A stretch of DNA of 64,000 bases from DASZIT01 sp963709665 (GTDB lineage Bacteria; Actinomycetota; Acidimicrobiia; Acidimicrobiales; RAAP-2): positions 62,001 through 126,000 of the forward strand of contig CAVPWU010000002.1 in NCBI GenBank assembly GCA_963709665.1, written 5' to 3'. Position numbers and translations under genes: made by a program. Every line of letters begins with the position of its first letter. Positions within the stretch are counted from its first letter, which is position 1. Below the pieces are notes generated by a model, which had not been told where the DNA came from, searched no databases, and saw only the letters and a list, made by a program, of their open reading frames with translations. Of this stretch, positions 18,847 to 29,350 are shown in pieces.

Positions 18847-20487
18847 GTGTCGCCGGCCCCGGACGCCGGCGACGAGTGGGGTGCCCAGACCGTCGACCCC
18901 ACCGAGGCCGTCGAGGCCGAGGCGATGCTCAGCGGTACCGGAGCCGGTGCCGAGGGCGGCGTGGTCGTCCCGTGGCCGCTCCTCTTCCGGCACCGGATGC
19001 ACCGGCAGGTCCGGGCATCGGAGCGATACCAGTGGTGGGTCCTGTGGACGGTGCTGGCCGGCCTGCTGTCGGTCAACATCACCTTCACCGTCTTCGTGGT
19101 GGCGCTACCGCAGGTGGCCCGGGAGCTCCACACCACCGTCTCCACCCTCACCTGGACCTCCACCGGGCCCCTGCTGGCCTTCGGGGTGGCCGCCCCGGTG
19201 CTGGGCAAGCTCGGGGACATCGGCGGCTACAAGCGCCTCTACCTCTGGGGGCTGCTGGGGGCCGCCGTCTGCGTGGTGCTCACCGCCTCGGCGCCCACCG
19301 CCGGGATCCTGATCGCCGCCCGGGTCCTCGACGGGCTCCAGGGGGCGGCCACCGGGGCGGCGTCGATGGCCCTGGTCCTCGAGGTGTTCTCGGTGGAGGA
19401 CCGGGTCAAGGCCATGGGGTGGTGGGCGCTGGTGGGGGCGGGTGGGCCGGTGATCGGGGTGACCGTCGGGGCGCCGATCATCCAGTTCTGGGGGTGGCGA
19501 GCCCTCTTCTGGGGCGAGCTCCCGCTGATGGCGGTGGCCGCCATCCTGGCCGTGGTCGTGCTGCCCGGCCACCACCGGGCGGAGGTGGCGGCCGGCTCCG
19601 GTCCCGACGTCCTCCCGGGCGCCGCCCCCGCCCCCGACACCGCCCCCGCCCCGGGTGCCGTCCCCGCCGGGCGCGGGCCGGCCACCGGTCGTGGCTCCCT
19701 CGACTGGACGGGGTCGCTGCTGCTGGCCGGCTCGGTGACCGCCGGCCTCACCGCCCTCAACGTGGCGCCGGCGTCGGGGTTCACCTCGCGGCTGGTCCTC
19801 GGGCTGGCGGCGGTGTGCCTGGCGCTGGCCGCCGTCTTCGTGGCCCAGGAGCGGCGGAGCGACCACCCGCTCATCCCCCTCCGCTACTTCGGCATGCGGA
19901 ACTTCACCTTCCCCCTGGGGGCCCGGTCGCTGGCCAACTTCGCCTACATGGGAGGGTTCTTCCTGTTCCCACTGTTGATGGAGGGCGTCTACGGCTACAG
20001 CGAGACGAAGGCCGGCCTGGTGTCGACGGCCCGCCCGCTGCTGTTCTCGACGGTGGCCCCCATCGCCGGCTACGCGGCGGTGCGGGTGGGGGAGCGGCGC
20101 TCCACCGTGGTGGGGGCGGTGGTGCTGGCCGTCTCCATGGTGATGTTCGCCGGCCTCGGCGCCCACCCGCCACTGGCGGTCATCATCGTGGCCCTGGCCC
20201 TGTCGGGCACCGGGATCGGCATCGTCACGCCGTCCACCACCGCCTCGGCGTCCAACGAGGTGGCGCCCGACGAGCTGGGGGTGATGAGCGCCGCCCAGCA
20301 GCTGATCACCCAGATCGGCGTGGTGGCCGGGATCCAGGTGATGGTGACCGTCCAGGCGTCGGGCCACGGCGGGACCGGCACCCTCCGCTCGTTCCACGCC
20401 GCCTACCTGGTCGGGATGGTGGCGGCCCTGGCGGCGGTGGCGTGCGGGGGGTTCATGCGGGACACCCCGCGGCCGGGCCGGGTCTGA
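18847..20487 (+). CDS. MFS transporter, DHA2 (14-helix, EmrB/QacA-like) family
   Basis: 546 aa with a 60-residue N-terminal cytoplasmic extension, then helices beginning WWVLWTVLAGLLSVNITFTVFVVALPQVA. The helix 2-3 loop GKLGDIGGYKR is the MFS signature, and helix 5 has the GAGGPVIGVTVGAPI antiporter-type motif. A Pro/Ala-rich loop separates the halves. Two nt after the SDR, hence the same operon. Likely a proton-driven exporter; substrate unknown. Confidence 0.85.
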   Translation: MSPAPDAGDEWGAQTVDPTEAVEAEAMLSGTGAGAEGGVVVPWPLLFRHRMHRQVRASERYQWWVLWTVLAGLLSVNITFTVFVVALPQVARELHTTVSTLTWTSTGPLLAFGVAAPVLGKLGDIGGYKRLYLWGLLGAAVCVVLTASAPTAGILIAARVLDGLQGAATGAASMALVLEVFSVEDRVKAMGWWALVGAGGPVIGVTVGAPIIQFWGWRALFWGELPLMAVAAILAVVVLPGHHRAEVAAGSGPDVLPGAAPAPDTAPAPGAVPAGRGPATGRGSLDWTGSLLLAGSVTAGLTALNVAPASGFTSRLVLGLAAVCLALAAVFVAQERRSDHPLIPLRYFGMRNFTFPLGARSLANFAYMGGFFLFPLLMEGVYGYSETKAGLVSTARPLLFSTVAPIAGYAAVRVGERRSTVVGAVVLAVSMVMFAGLGAHPPLAVIIVALALSGTGIGIVTPSTTASASNEVAPDELGVMSAAQQLITQIGVVAGIQVMVTVQASGHGGTGTLRSFHAAYLVGMVAALAAVACGGFMRDTPRPGRV

Positions 20488-20490
20488 CCG

Positions 20491-20898
20491 CTACTCGGTG
20501 ATGGCCTTGATCCGGGCGGCCACCTCGGCGGCTCCGGGATCCCCCCCGCTGGCCTGGAGGGCCATCAGCTTGCTGATGTCGCCCTCCACCTTGATCTTCC
20601 CGGCCATGAAGGCCTGCATGCCGGCCTGGGGATTGCCCTCCACCAGGATGGCCTTGGCGATGTCGTACTCGAGGGTGACGGTCAGGTCGACCGTCTCGAT
20701 GTGGTCCACCTCGAGCTCGAGCTCCCCCGACGTGGTGTCCATGTGGGCGCGCACCTCGCCCTCCCCGAAGGGGACCGACGTGATGTTCAGGTTCATCCGG
20801 ATCGGGTGGGCGACGGCCACCGTCCCGTCCTGGTGGGCGGTCCGGATGGCCCGGGCGGCGTCGAGCCACTCGTCACTGAGGAAGGGGTAGACGGCCAT
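20491..20898 (-). CDS. SCP2 sterol-carrier domain protein
   Basis: 135 aa of one SCP2-like fold. VTLEYDIAKAILVEGNPQAG and AFMAGKIKVEGDISKLMAL are the recognised C-terminal signature of the hydrophobic-ligand pocket. ATG 20898 has an AGGAGCC ribosome site. It stands alone, convergent with the MFS gene only 3 bp away. Likely binds acyl-CoA or sterol-like lipids. Confidence 0.85.
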   Translation of the reverse strand: MAVYPFLSDEWLDAARAIRTAHQDGTVAVAHPIRMNLNITSVPFGEGEVRAHMDTTSGELELEVDHIETVDLTVTLEYDIAKAILVEGNPQAGMQAFMAGKIKVEGDISKLMALQASGGDPGAAEVAARIKAITE

Positions 20899-21204
20899 AG
20901 GTTGCGGCTCCTTGCCTGTCGGGGCCCCGATCCCCGGGGTGCCCATCGTCCTGCGTCGCCACCCGTGCCACGGCGGCCGCGCTCGGTGCCACCCTACCGG
21001 CCGCCCCGCACCGGAAGGCAAGCCGGGGTCACCGTGGACGGGGGGGGCTCCCCCGCAGCGTGCAGGCCACAATCGATTGCACCCCGTGTGGAGCTTCGTG
21101 CCGACCCACGGTGGCGGAGCGGCCACGTGTTACATTCCACTCGCCGGAGGGCGGATCTCCGGTCAGGGGGCGGAACCCTGGTGACGGCGATGGAAGGAGT
21201 CCCC
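20899..21204. other. 306-bp intergenic region between divergent SCP2 and repeat protein A genes
   Basis: A 10-bp palindrome CAATCGATTG lies at 21070-21079. A -10-like TACATT is at 21131-21136 with no good -35, predicting a leader of about 60 nt that ends in GGAAGGAG before ATG 21205. I see no other gene or known riboswitch. Confidence 0.45.
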
Positions 21205-23043
21205 ATGGTGGACTACGAAAACGGTGCGCGACGGCGTCGCGCCCTCCGGGCGGTGCTGGCCGTGTTGATCGGCATGGCCTCCGCACTGGGAGCGGTGGGC
21301 CTGTTGGCGGCCACTTCCTCGACGGTGGCCTCGGCCGCCCCCGCCCCGGCGGCCGTGCACCCCCACGGCGACCCGGCCCCCGGCTACTGGCTGGCCGCCG
21401 CCGACGGCGGCATCTTCGCCTTCGGGTCGGCCCCCTTCGGCGGCTCCGAGGGCGGGCAGCCGCTCAATGCCCCCATCGTCGGCATCGCCGCCAACCCGGC
21501 CGGCGCCGGCTACTGGGAGGTCGCCTCGGACGGCGGCATCTTCTCCTTCGGCGGTGCCCCCTTCTGGGGCTCGGCCGGCGCGCTCCCCCTCAACGAGCCG
21601 ATCGTGGGGATGACCCCCACGCCGGACGGCGGGGGCTACTGGCTGGTGGCCTCCGACGGCGGCATCTTCGCCTACGGCGACGCCGCCTTCCACGGCTCCA
21701 CCGGGGGCCTGAACCTGGTCAAGCCCATCGTGGGGATGGCCTCCACCACCGACGGCCAGGGCTACTGGCTGGTGGCCGCCGACGGCGGCATCTTCGCCTT
21801 CGGTGACGCCGCCTTCCACGGCTCGATGGGCGGGATCCCGCTCAACCAGCCCATCGTGGGGATGGCCGGCACCATCAACGGCGGGGGCTACTGGCTGGTG
21901 GCCGCCGACGGCGGCATCTTCGCCTTCGGCGACGCCTCGTTCTACGGCTCCACCGGCAGCATCCACCTCAACCAGCCGATCGTGGGCATGGCCTCGACGC
22001 TCGACGGCCTGGGGTACTACATGGTGGCCTCGGACGGCGGCATCTTCGCCTTCGGCGACGCCACCTTCCACGGCTCCACCGGAGGCAGCCCGCTGAACGC
22101 CCCGATCGTGGGCATGGCGGTGGCCCCGGGCAACGCCACCCAGATCACCCCGAACACCCCGACCGGCATCTCGTGTCCCACCCCCTCGTGGTGCATGGTG
22201 GTGGACGGCTCCGGCTACGCCATCAACTACGCCAACGGCACCTGGTCGGCACCCAAGTTCATCGACCCGGTGGAGAACCCGGCGCTCGACTCCGAGTTCG
22301 ACGGGGTGTCGTGCCCCACCACCACCTGGTGCATGGCCGTCAGCTACCTGACCGGCTACACCATCTACGACAACGGCACCTGGTCGACCCCCCGGTTCCC
22401 GTCCAACCACAGCAATCCGGACTTCAGCGGGGTGTCGTGCACCAGCTCGACGTTCTGCGCCATCTCCGGGGTGCACGGCGGGGCGTACACCTACACCGGC
22501 TCGGCCAGCTTCGGCCTGAAGGACACCACGGTGGCCGGAGGCTCGCAGAGCTCGACGCCGATCTCGTGCGTCAAGGGCAGCGGCAGCAACCAGTGGTGCA
22601 TGCAGGTGGACAACGGCGGGACCTACTCGATGTCCAGCGACGCCCAGCTGGGGGCCAGCGCCAGCTGGTCGGCCGCCACCTCCGTGGCCGGCTCCACCGA
22701 CGAGCTGGCGGTGTCGTGCGCCGCCACCACCAGCTGCAAAGCGGTGGGTGCCGACACCGGCATGGCCTACTCGTGGAACGGGAGCGGGTGGACCTCGGAC
22801 GGCAACCCGGACGCCTCCACCACCTTCGACGATCTCGAAGGGGTGTCGTGTGCCACCACCTCCCGGTGCGCGGCCGTCGACTTCGACGGCAATGTGCTCT
22901 ACGCCAGTGGCAGCACCTGGACGCCGCCCATCCCGTTCGACGGCAACGGCGCCCCGGTGACCCTCTCGTGCCCGACCACCACCAGCTGCACGGCCATCGA
23001 CTCCAGCGGCTACGCCTACCGCCTGGTTCCGCCGCAGTCGTAG
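21205..23043 (+). CDS. Secreted repeat protein A: GYWLVASDGG repeats then SC-WC repeats
   Basis: 612 aa. A signal peptide (basic start, hydrophobic LAVLIGMASALGAVGLLAA, likely AxA cleavage after ASAAPA) is followed by six repeats of about 42 aa of the type GYW-VA-DGGIFAFGDA-F-GS-G---LN-PIVGMA. Then seven units with paired Cys (GVSCPTTTWCMAV type) spread over 300 residues; the paired Cys may form disulfides. The repeats probably build a beta-propeller-like surface domain. Function unknown. ATG 21205 follows a GGAAGGAG ribosome site. Protein B at 37225 has the same two modules in the opposite order. Confidence 0.85.
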   Translation: MVDYENGARRRRALRAVLAVLIGMASALGAVGLLAATSSTVASAAPAPAAVHPHGDPAPGYWLAAADGGIFAFGSAPFGGSEGGQPLNAPIVGIAANPAGAGYWEVASDGGIFSFGGAPFWGSAGALPLNEPIVGMTPTPDGGGYWLVASDGGIFAYGDAAFHGSTGGLNLVKPIVGMASTTDGQGYWLVAADGGIFAFGDAAFHGSMGGIPLNQPIVGMAGTINGGGYWLVAADGGIFAFGDASFYGSTGSIHLNQPIVGMASTLDGLGYYMVASDGGIFAFGDATFHGSTGGSPLNAPIVGMAVAPGNATQITPNTPTGISCPTPSWCMVVDGSGYAINYANGTWSAPKFIDPVENPALDSEFDGVSCPTTTWCMAVSYLTGYTIYDNGTWSTPRFPSNHSNPDFSGVSCTSSTFCAISGVHGGAYTYTGSASFGLKDTTVAGGSQSSTPISCVKGSGSNQWCMQVDNGGTYSMSSDAQLGASASWSAATSVAGSTDELAVSCAATTSCKAVGADTGMAYSWNGSGWTSDGNPDASTTFDDLEGVSCATTSRCAAVDFDGNVLYASGSTWTPPIPFDGNGAPVTLSCPTTTSCTAIDSSGYAYRLVPPQS

Positions 23044-23053
23044 GCCAGGGCCA

Positions 23054-23091
23054 GGGATCCGGCACCGCCACCGGCGGCGGTGCCGGATCCC
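23054..23091 (+). terminator. 16-bp perfect hairpin after repeat protein A
   Basis: Arms 23054-23069 and 23076-23091 are perfectly complementary around a 6-nt loop, 11 nt after the stop. Very stable; an intrinsic terminator without a U-tract is likely. Confidence 0.75.
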
Positions 23092-23141
23092 GGTCGCCGG
23101 CCGTCCGGGCGGGACGCCTGCGGCCGGTAGCATGCCGGGTC

Positions 23142-23915
23142 GTGACCGCTCCCATCATGCAGGGCGCCGAGCCCTGGTCCGCCGACGGTGGGCCCCACGG
23201 GGCCCTGGTGCTCCACGGCTTCACCGGCAACCCGTTCTCCCTGCGACCGGTGGCCGAGGCGCTGGCCGCCACCGGGCTGACCGTCGACCTCCCGCTGCTG
23301 CCGGGCCACGGCACCTCCCTCGAGGACATGGTGCCCACCCGGTGGGCGGACTGGTCCGGGGCGGCCGACGACGCCTACCGGTCGCTGGCCGAGCGGTGTG
23401 ACTCGGTGCTGGTGGCCGGGCTCTCGATGGGTGGGGCGCTGACCTGCTGGCTGGCCGAGCAGCATCCGGAGATCGCCGGGATCGCGGTGGTCAACCCCCT
23501 GATCGACCCGCCGCCCGAGGAGTACCGGGACCTCATCCGCCAGCTGCTGGCCGACGGGATGGAGACCGCCGACGGCATCGGCTCCGACATCGCCCGGGAG
23601 GGGGTCGAGGAGCGCTCCTATCCCGGCTCGCCCCTGGCCGCCGCCCTCTCCCTCTTCGAGGGTGTCGACGTCGTCCACGCCGGCCTGGCCGACATCCGCT
23701 GCCCGACCCTGCTGCTGAGCAGCCGGGAGGACCACGTGGTGGACCCGGTCTCCGGCGACGTCCTGGCCGCGTCGGTCTCCGGGCCCCTGGAGCGGGTGTT
23801 CCTCGAGCGCAGCTTCCACGTGGCCACCCTCGACTGGGACGCCCCGGTCGTCGAGGAGCGGATCACCGCCTTCGCCGCCGAGGTGCTGGGCGGGGCGACC
23901 GCCGCCGCCTCCTGA
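23142..23915 (+). CDS. Carboxylesterase-type alpha/beta hydrolase
   Basis: 257 aa. LVLHGFTGNPFSLRPVAEAL holds the oxyanion HGF motif, LVAGLSMGGAL the nucleophile Ser, LLLSSREDHVVDP the Asp, and RSFHVATLDWD the His. This matches the thermostable carboxylesterase/monoacylglycerol lipase (Est30-like) group. The GTG start has TAGCAT 8 nt upstream. The stop overlaps the gatC start (TGATG), so it leads the gat operon. Confidence 0.87.
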   Translation: MTAPIMQGAEPWSADGGPHGALVLHGFTGNPFSLRPVAEALAATGLTVDLPLLPGHGTSLEDMVPTRWADWSGAADDAYRSLAERCDSVLVAGLSMGGALTCWLAEQHPEIAGIAVVNPLIDPPPEEYRDLIRQLLADGMETADGIGSDIAREGVEERSYPGSPLAAALSLFEGVDVVHAGLADIRCPTLLLSSREDHVVDPVSGDVLAASVSGPLERVFLERSFHVATLDWDAPVVEERITAFAAEVLGGATAAAS

Positions 23916-24219
23916 TGGCCACCCCCGGACGGCTGACCCGTGACCAGGTGGCCCACGTGGCCGACCTGGCCCGCCTGGAGCTGACCGAGGAGGAGCTCGA
24001 CCTCTTCACCGGGCAGCTGGCCGAGATCCTCGACCACGCCGCCGACGTGGCCTCCCTCGACCTCACCGGGGTGGAGCCCACCGCCCACGCCATGGCGGTG
24101 ACCAACGTGCTCCGACCCGACGTGCCCGCCCCCTGCACCGACCGGGACGAGCTGCTGGCCGCCGCCCCCTCGGTGGAGGACCACCGCTTCCGGGTCCCCC
24201 GGATCCTCGGGGAGGCACC

Positions 24220-24223
<4 letters not shown>
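23915..24223 (+). CDS. gatC: Asp-tRNA(Asn)/Glu-tRNA(Gln) amidotransferase subunit C
   Basis: 102 aa. LTRDQVAHVADLARLELTEEELDLFTGQLAEILDH is the GatC fold, given here in part from positions 23933-24040, followed by GVEPTAHA and the C-terminal RVPRIL. It wraps around GatA and stabilises the GatCAB complex. It overlaps both neighbours by 1-4 bp. Confidence 0.95.
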
Positions 24224-25688
<1,465 letters not shown>

Positions 25689-25692
<4 letters not shown>

Positions 25693-27140
25693 GCGACGGC
25701 TGGGTGATGGTGATCGGGCTCGAGGTCCACTGCGAGCTGAAGACGGTGACCAAGCTGTTCTGTGGCTGCCCCAACATGTTCGGCGACCAGCCCAACACCA
25801 ACGTCTGCCCGGTCTGCGTGGGGCTGCCCGGCTCCCTGCCCGTGCTCAACCAGCGGGCGGTGGAGCTGGCCATGGCCATCGGCACCGCCCTCCACTGCGA
25901 GGTGCGGCCCTCCACCTTCCACCGGAAGAACTACTTCTACCCGGACCAGGCCAAGGACTACCAGATCAGCCAGTACGACGAGCCGATCAACGTCAACGGC
26001 TGGCTCGAGCTGCCCGACGGCTTCCGGGTGGGCATCGAGCGGGCCCACATGGAGGAGGACACCGGCAAGACCACCCACGCCGGGGCCTCGGGGCGGATCC
26101 ACGGCGCCGACTACTCGCTGGTCGACTACAACCGGTCCGGGGTGCCCCTGGTGGAGATCGTCAGCGGGCCCGACATGCGCACCTCCGCCCAGGCCCGGGC
26201 GTACGCCACCGAGCTCCGGTCGATCCTGGTGGCCACCGGGGCGTCGGACGGCAAGATGGAGGAGGGCTCGATGCGGGTGGACGCCAACGTCTCGGTCCGC
26301 CGGTCGCCCGACGACCCCTTCGGCACCCGCTGCGAGATCAAGAACCTCAACAGCGTGCGGTCCCTGGGCCGCGCCATCGAGTACGAGGCGGAGCGCCAGA
26401 TCGCCCTGCTCGAGGCCGGGGACGTGGTGGTGCAGCAGACCCGCCACTGGGACGAGGACGCCGGCCGGACCCAGGCGCTGCGCTCCAAGGAGGAGGCCTA
26501 CGACTACCGGTACTTCCGGGAGCCCGACCTGGTCCCGGTGGTGCCCGACGCCGAGTGGATCGCCGCGGTGGCCGACTCGCTGGGGTTGATGCCCGCCGAG
26601 CGCCGGAGTCGGCTGGTGGCCCTCCTGGGGGACGACGGTGCCACCGGTGCCCAGGCCGATCAGGTGGCCACGGTGGTCGACCTGGGGCTCGACGACCTGG
26701 TGGTGGAGGCGGTGGCCGCCGGGGTGCCCGCCCCGCTGGCCCTGGCCCGCACGGCCAACGAGGCGGCCACCCACGCCGAGTCGGCCCGGACGGTGGAGGT
26801 GGGCTCCTACGTGGCCCTGCTGACCATGGAGTCGTCCGGCTCGTTGAGCGCCACCCAGGCCAAGGCGGTGCTGGCCGACCTGCTGGCGGCCGGGGGAGGG
26901 GACCCGGAGGCCATCGCCAAGGCCAAGGGGTTCGAGGCCATGTCCGACGACTCGCTGGTGGCCACGGTGGGGGAGGCGGTCGCCGCCCACCCCGACGAGT
27001 GGTCCCGCTACTGCGGCGGGGAGGACAAGCTCGCCCAGGTCTTCATCGGCCAGGTGATGAAGGCGACCCGCGGCCAGGCCAACGGAAAGGCCGTCATGGC
27101 CGAGCTGCAGCGGCTGCGGGGACCGGCCGGGGGCGGCTGA
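25689..27140 (+). CDS. gatB: Asp/Glu-tRNA amidotransferase subunit B
   Basis: 483 aa. The cradle domain begins VMVIGLEVHCELKTVTKLFC; Zn-site Cys are in FCGCPN and NVCPVC. HRKNYFYPDQAKDYQISQ and EEDTGKTTH are kinase-site motifs that activate the tRNA-bound carboxylate. The C-terminal YqeY-like tail (KAKGFEAMSDDS, QVMKATRGQANGK) binds tRNA. Complete; last gene of the operon. Confidence 0.96.
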
Positions 27141-27195
27141 GCCCAGGGCTGCATCCGGCCGGCGGACCGGGGCCGGGGTTCGGGGAGACGCCCGG

Positions 27196-27876
27196 TCAGG
27201 CGGGCGGGGGCCCGACCGGGGCGATGGTGCGGACCTCGGCGATGTACTGCACGAAGGCGGGCTCCCACTGGTCGACCCAGAGTTGCTGGACGGGCGGGGG
27301 CATGCCGCCGAGCATCAGCTCCTTGTGCTCCTCGTCCAGACCCTCGCGGATCAGACCGAGGGCCAGCCAGGGCTTGTCCGCCGGGAAGGTGCGGAGGGCG
27401 TGGCCGGGGAGGGCGCCCCACTCCTCCTGGGAGACCCAGGCCGAGGCCAGGGGAAGGATCTGGTCCTCCTCGTCGCCGAAGTGGGGTTCCATGACCTCGG
27501 CCACCTCGGTGAGGTGACGGGTCACCGCCGCCCCGGTCTCGGCGCCGGGGTGCGCCTTCCAGTCGGCGATGGCCGCCTCGGCCGCCGCGGTGGGCTCGGC
27601 GATCAGGGTGTGCTGGTGCTCGATCCGGCCGATGAGCCCGGCCAGGTCCGGGCAGCGCTCCTTGAGGACCGGGTAGATGAGCTCGTCCTCGCCCTCGTGG
27701 TGCACGTGGAGGAAGGCCAGGGCGTTGACGAAGAACGAGGCGACGGTGTCCACCCGGTCCGGGTCGTTGCCGGCCCCGGCCACCAGCCCGTCGGCGGCGC
27801 CGAACGCCGCTCGCAGCGCCCCGTGGACCGCCCGCATGTCGTTGGTCTCGGTGGTGTAACTCCCTGGTGCCGTCAC
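27196..27876 (-). CDS. Hemerythrin-like HHE-domain protein
   Basis: 226 aa. Conserved His/Glu metal ligands appear in MRAVHGALR, HVHHEGEDELIYPVL, IEHQHTLI and EPHFGDEEDQILPL, forming a four-helix di-iron bundle. A longer C-terminal part ends in EEHKELML. Likely senses or binds O2 or NO, or stores iron. GTG 27876 has a GGGAGG ribosome site. It is divergent from the PadR gene, sharing a 128-bp intergenic region, so PadR may control it too. Confidence 0.82.
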   Translation of the reverse strand: MTAPGSYTTETNDMRAVHGALRAAFGAADGLVAGAGNDPDRVDTVASFFVNALAFLHVHHEGEDELIYPVLKERCPDLAGLIGRIEHQHTLIAEPTAAAEAAIADWKAHPGAETGAAVTRHLTEVAEVMEPHFGDEEDQILPLASAWVSQEEWGALPGHALRTFPADKPWLALGLIREGLDEEHKELMLGGMPPPVQQLWVDQWEPAFVQYIAEVRTIAPVGPPPA

Positions 27877-27969
27877 CGGTCCGCCTCCCTGCCCTGGTCG
27901 CCGATCGCCTGACGATAGCCGGGGTCGGTGCCACCGTCCCCGCCTGCGGGCGGGAACGACGGGAAGGGG

Positions 27970-28004
27970 TTGACGTACGATCGGTAACGATATATCGTGA
28001 CACT
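27970..28004 (+). promoter_or_regulatory. padR promoter with palindromic operator
   Basis: TTGACG (27970-27975), 17-bp spacer, TATCGT (27993-27998), then 6 nt to the ATG, so the transcript is predicted leaderless. A dyad of 9-nt arms with one mismatch (27984-28001) has the perfect core ACGATATATCGT and covers the -10, as for a self-repressing PadR protein. Confidence 0.75.
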
Positions 28005-28649
28005 ATGAAAAATAACTCTGGAAGTAGACGAACAGGAAGGGGCCCTGGCCATCCCGGTCACGGGGCCTCCTTCGAAGGCCGGGCCCACCGCGACGATCGC
28101 GGTCGAGGACCCCACGATGATCACGACTGGGGCCACGCCCACCGCGGCCCCGCACGACGGGGCGGCGGCAGGGGCATGGGGATGCCCGGAGGACGCCGGG
28201 GCCCGCGGGCCCGGCGGGGCGACCTCCGCCTCTCGGTGCTCTACCTGCTGGGCGAGCGCCCGATGCACGGCTACGAGCTGATGTCCGAAATCTCCGATCG
28301 GACGGGCGGCGTCTGGCAGCCCAGTCCCGGCTCCATGTACCCGACCCTCTCGTTGCTGGAGGACGAGGGCCTGATCGGGGCGGAGGGGGAGGGGGGCTCC
28401 CGCCGGACCTTCACCCTCACCGAGGAGGGTCGGACGGCCGCCCCGGCCCCCGATGGACCGGTGCCGTGGGCCGACGTGGTCAGCGCCTCGGACCCCGTCC
28501 TCGAGGAGCTCCGCAAGACGCTGCGCTCGGTCCGGGTGGCCATGGAGCAGGTGATCGAGGCCGGCTCCGACGAGGACCGGGCCCGGACCCAGTCGCTCCT
28601 GGTCGACCTCCGTCGGGAGCTCTACCTGATGCTGGCCGGCGGTGCCTGA
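28005..28649 (+). CDS. PadR-family transcriptional regulator with His/Gly-rich N-terminal extension
   Basis: 214 aa. The winged helix starts near residue 68: GDLRLSVLYLLGERPMHGYELMSEI, then PSPGSMYPTLSLLEDEGLI and the wing RRTFTLTEEGR. A C-terminal helix (ELRKTLRSVRVAMEQVIEA) should dimerise. The first 65 residues are unusual for PadR: Gly, Arg and Asp rich with seven His in GHPGHG, AHRDD, PHDDHDWGHAH, possibly a metal- or heme-sensing tail. The start is fixed by the leaderless promoter. Targets may include the divergent hemerythrin gene. Confidence 0.87.
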   Translation: MKNNSGSRRTGRGPGHPGHGASFEGRAHRDDRGRGPHDDHDWGHAHRGPARRGGGRGMGMPGGRRGPRARRGDLRLSVLYLLGERPMHGYELMSEISDRTGGVWQPSPGSMYPTLSLLEDEGLIGAEGEGGSRRTFTLTEEGRTAAPAPDGPVPWADVVSASDPVLEELRKTLRSVRVAMEQVIEAGSDEDRARTQSLLVDLRRELYLMLAGGA

Positions 28650-28668
28650 ACGGCCCTGATCCGCCGGT

Positions 28669-28690
28669 CTCCCCGGGCCGCCCTGGGGAG
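28669..28690 (+). terminator. Hairpin after padR
   Basis: CTCCCC (28669-28674) pairs with GGGGAG (28685-28690) across a 10-nt loop, 20 nt after the stop. Modest stability. Confidence 0.4.
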
Positions 28691-28768
28691 TACCGGTGGA
28701 CATCTCCGCCCGTCCTGGGGATAGCCGGGAAATGTACGGGGATAAGGTAGGGATTTCGAATAACGCCC

Positions 28769-28797
28769 TTGACCTGGGGCGATGGACAGCGCAATCT
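28769..28797 (+). promoter_or_regulatory. Promoter of the candidate non-coding RNA
   Basis: TTGACC (28769-28774), a 17-bp spacer and CAATCT (28792-28797) predict a transcription start near 28804, immediately before the first GNRA hairpin. The same TTGACC/17/CAnnnT layout precedes the SDR at 17966. An upstream alternative -10, TAAGGT (28743-28748), has no clear -35. Confidence 0.5.
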
Positions 28798-28803
28798 GTC
28801 TCC

Positions 28804-29190
28804 AGTTCGGGAAACCGAAGCTCCACCGGAAGCCGGAGGAGGGGATGAGGGGCCGAAAGGCAGCTCGGAACCGAGTCCGACCGAGGGCGGCGAGGGAGGG
28901 CCGAAAGGTCCCCCCGACGAGCCGGAGGTCCGGCCCGGGACGCACGGAGGCCGCAAGGCCCGAGGGCGGTCCGGGACGAGGCACCGAGGGGACGGGACGC
29001 AAAGCCCGCCCCGGAGGTCGGTGGGGCCGTAGGTTCCCGGGCGTGGTGGTTCGGGGACGGATCGGGAGGCTCGAGAGAGCCGTCCGGGCCGGTGTCCGTT
29101 TGCGAGGTCGTCCGACACGGCCGAGCGCGGACAGAGCCGGGCTCACTGTGTGCGTGGCCCCGAGGAGCTCGGGCGGCTTCGGCCGTTCGG
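28804..29190 (+). ncRNA. Candidate highly structured non-coding RNA
   Basis: The 700 bp between padR and the next small gene have no convincing coding frame. They hold a run of hairpins capped by stable tetraloops: TTCGG-GAAA-CCGAA (28806-28819), CTCC-A-CCGG-AAG-CCGG-A-GGAG (28821-28841), GCC-GAAA-GGC (28852-28861), CTCG-GAAC-CGAG (28864-28875), a long stem with GAAA loop (28894-28914), GGCC-GCAA-GGCC (28949-28960), GGCTC-GAGA-GAGCC (29068-29081), CCCGAG/CTCGGG (29159-29173) and CGGC-TTCG-GCCG (29174-29185). Six GNRA or UNCG loops in 400 nt strongly suggest folded RNA. It lacks RNase P, tmRNA and SRP signatures. The 3' end is uncertain; it could run to 29350 as a leader for the 57-aa gene. 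Confidence 0.6.
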
Positions 29191-29350
29191 TTACTCGGGG
29201 CTGCGTCGCGTCCGGGGACGGTTCGTCGGGGCCGGATCGCCGGACCATCCGTCGACCGGTACCGTGGACCATCGATCACCGGCGACGGCGGCCGGGGTCG
29301 GGAGCGCACCGGACCGGATCCAGGCGGCGAGACAGGGGGAACAGGCAGAG

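Noticed and set aside
21143..21204. c-di-AMP (ydaO) riboswitch upstream of secreted repeat protein A.
   Set aside because: Only a loose match (AACCCTGGTGA) is present; the leader is too short for that aptamer and lacks its conserved blocks.
28996..29040. GACGCAAAGCC followed by GTAGGTTCCCGG, resembling the core of a c-di-GMP-I (GEMM) riboswitch.
   Set aside because: The 5' half of the aptamer (GGCAAACC and a GAAA-capped P1b) is missing, and the tetraloop receptor part does not align. I report it only as part of the candidate RNA.
28740..29200. RNase P RNA, tmRNA or Ms1/6S RNA.
   Set aside because: The conserved RNase P blocks (such as GAGGAAAGTCC and the AGATGAATG type), the tmRNA ends and a 6S-type long hairpin are all absent.
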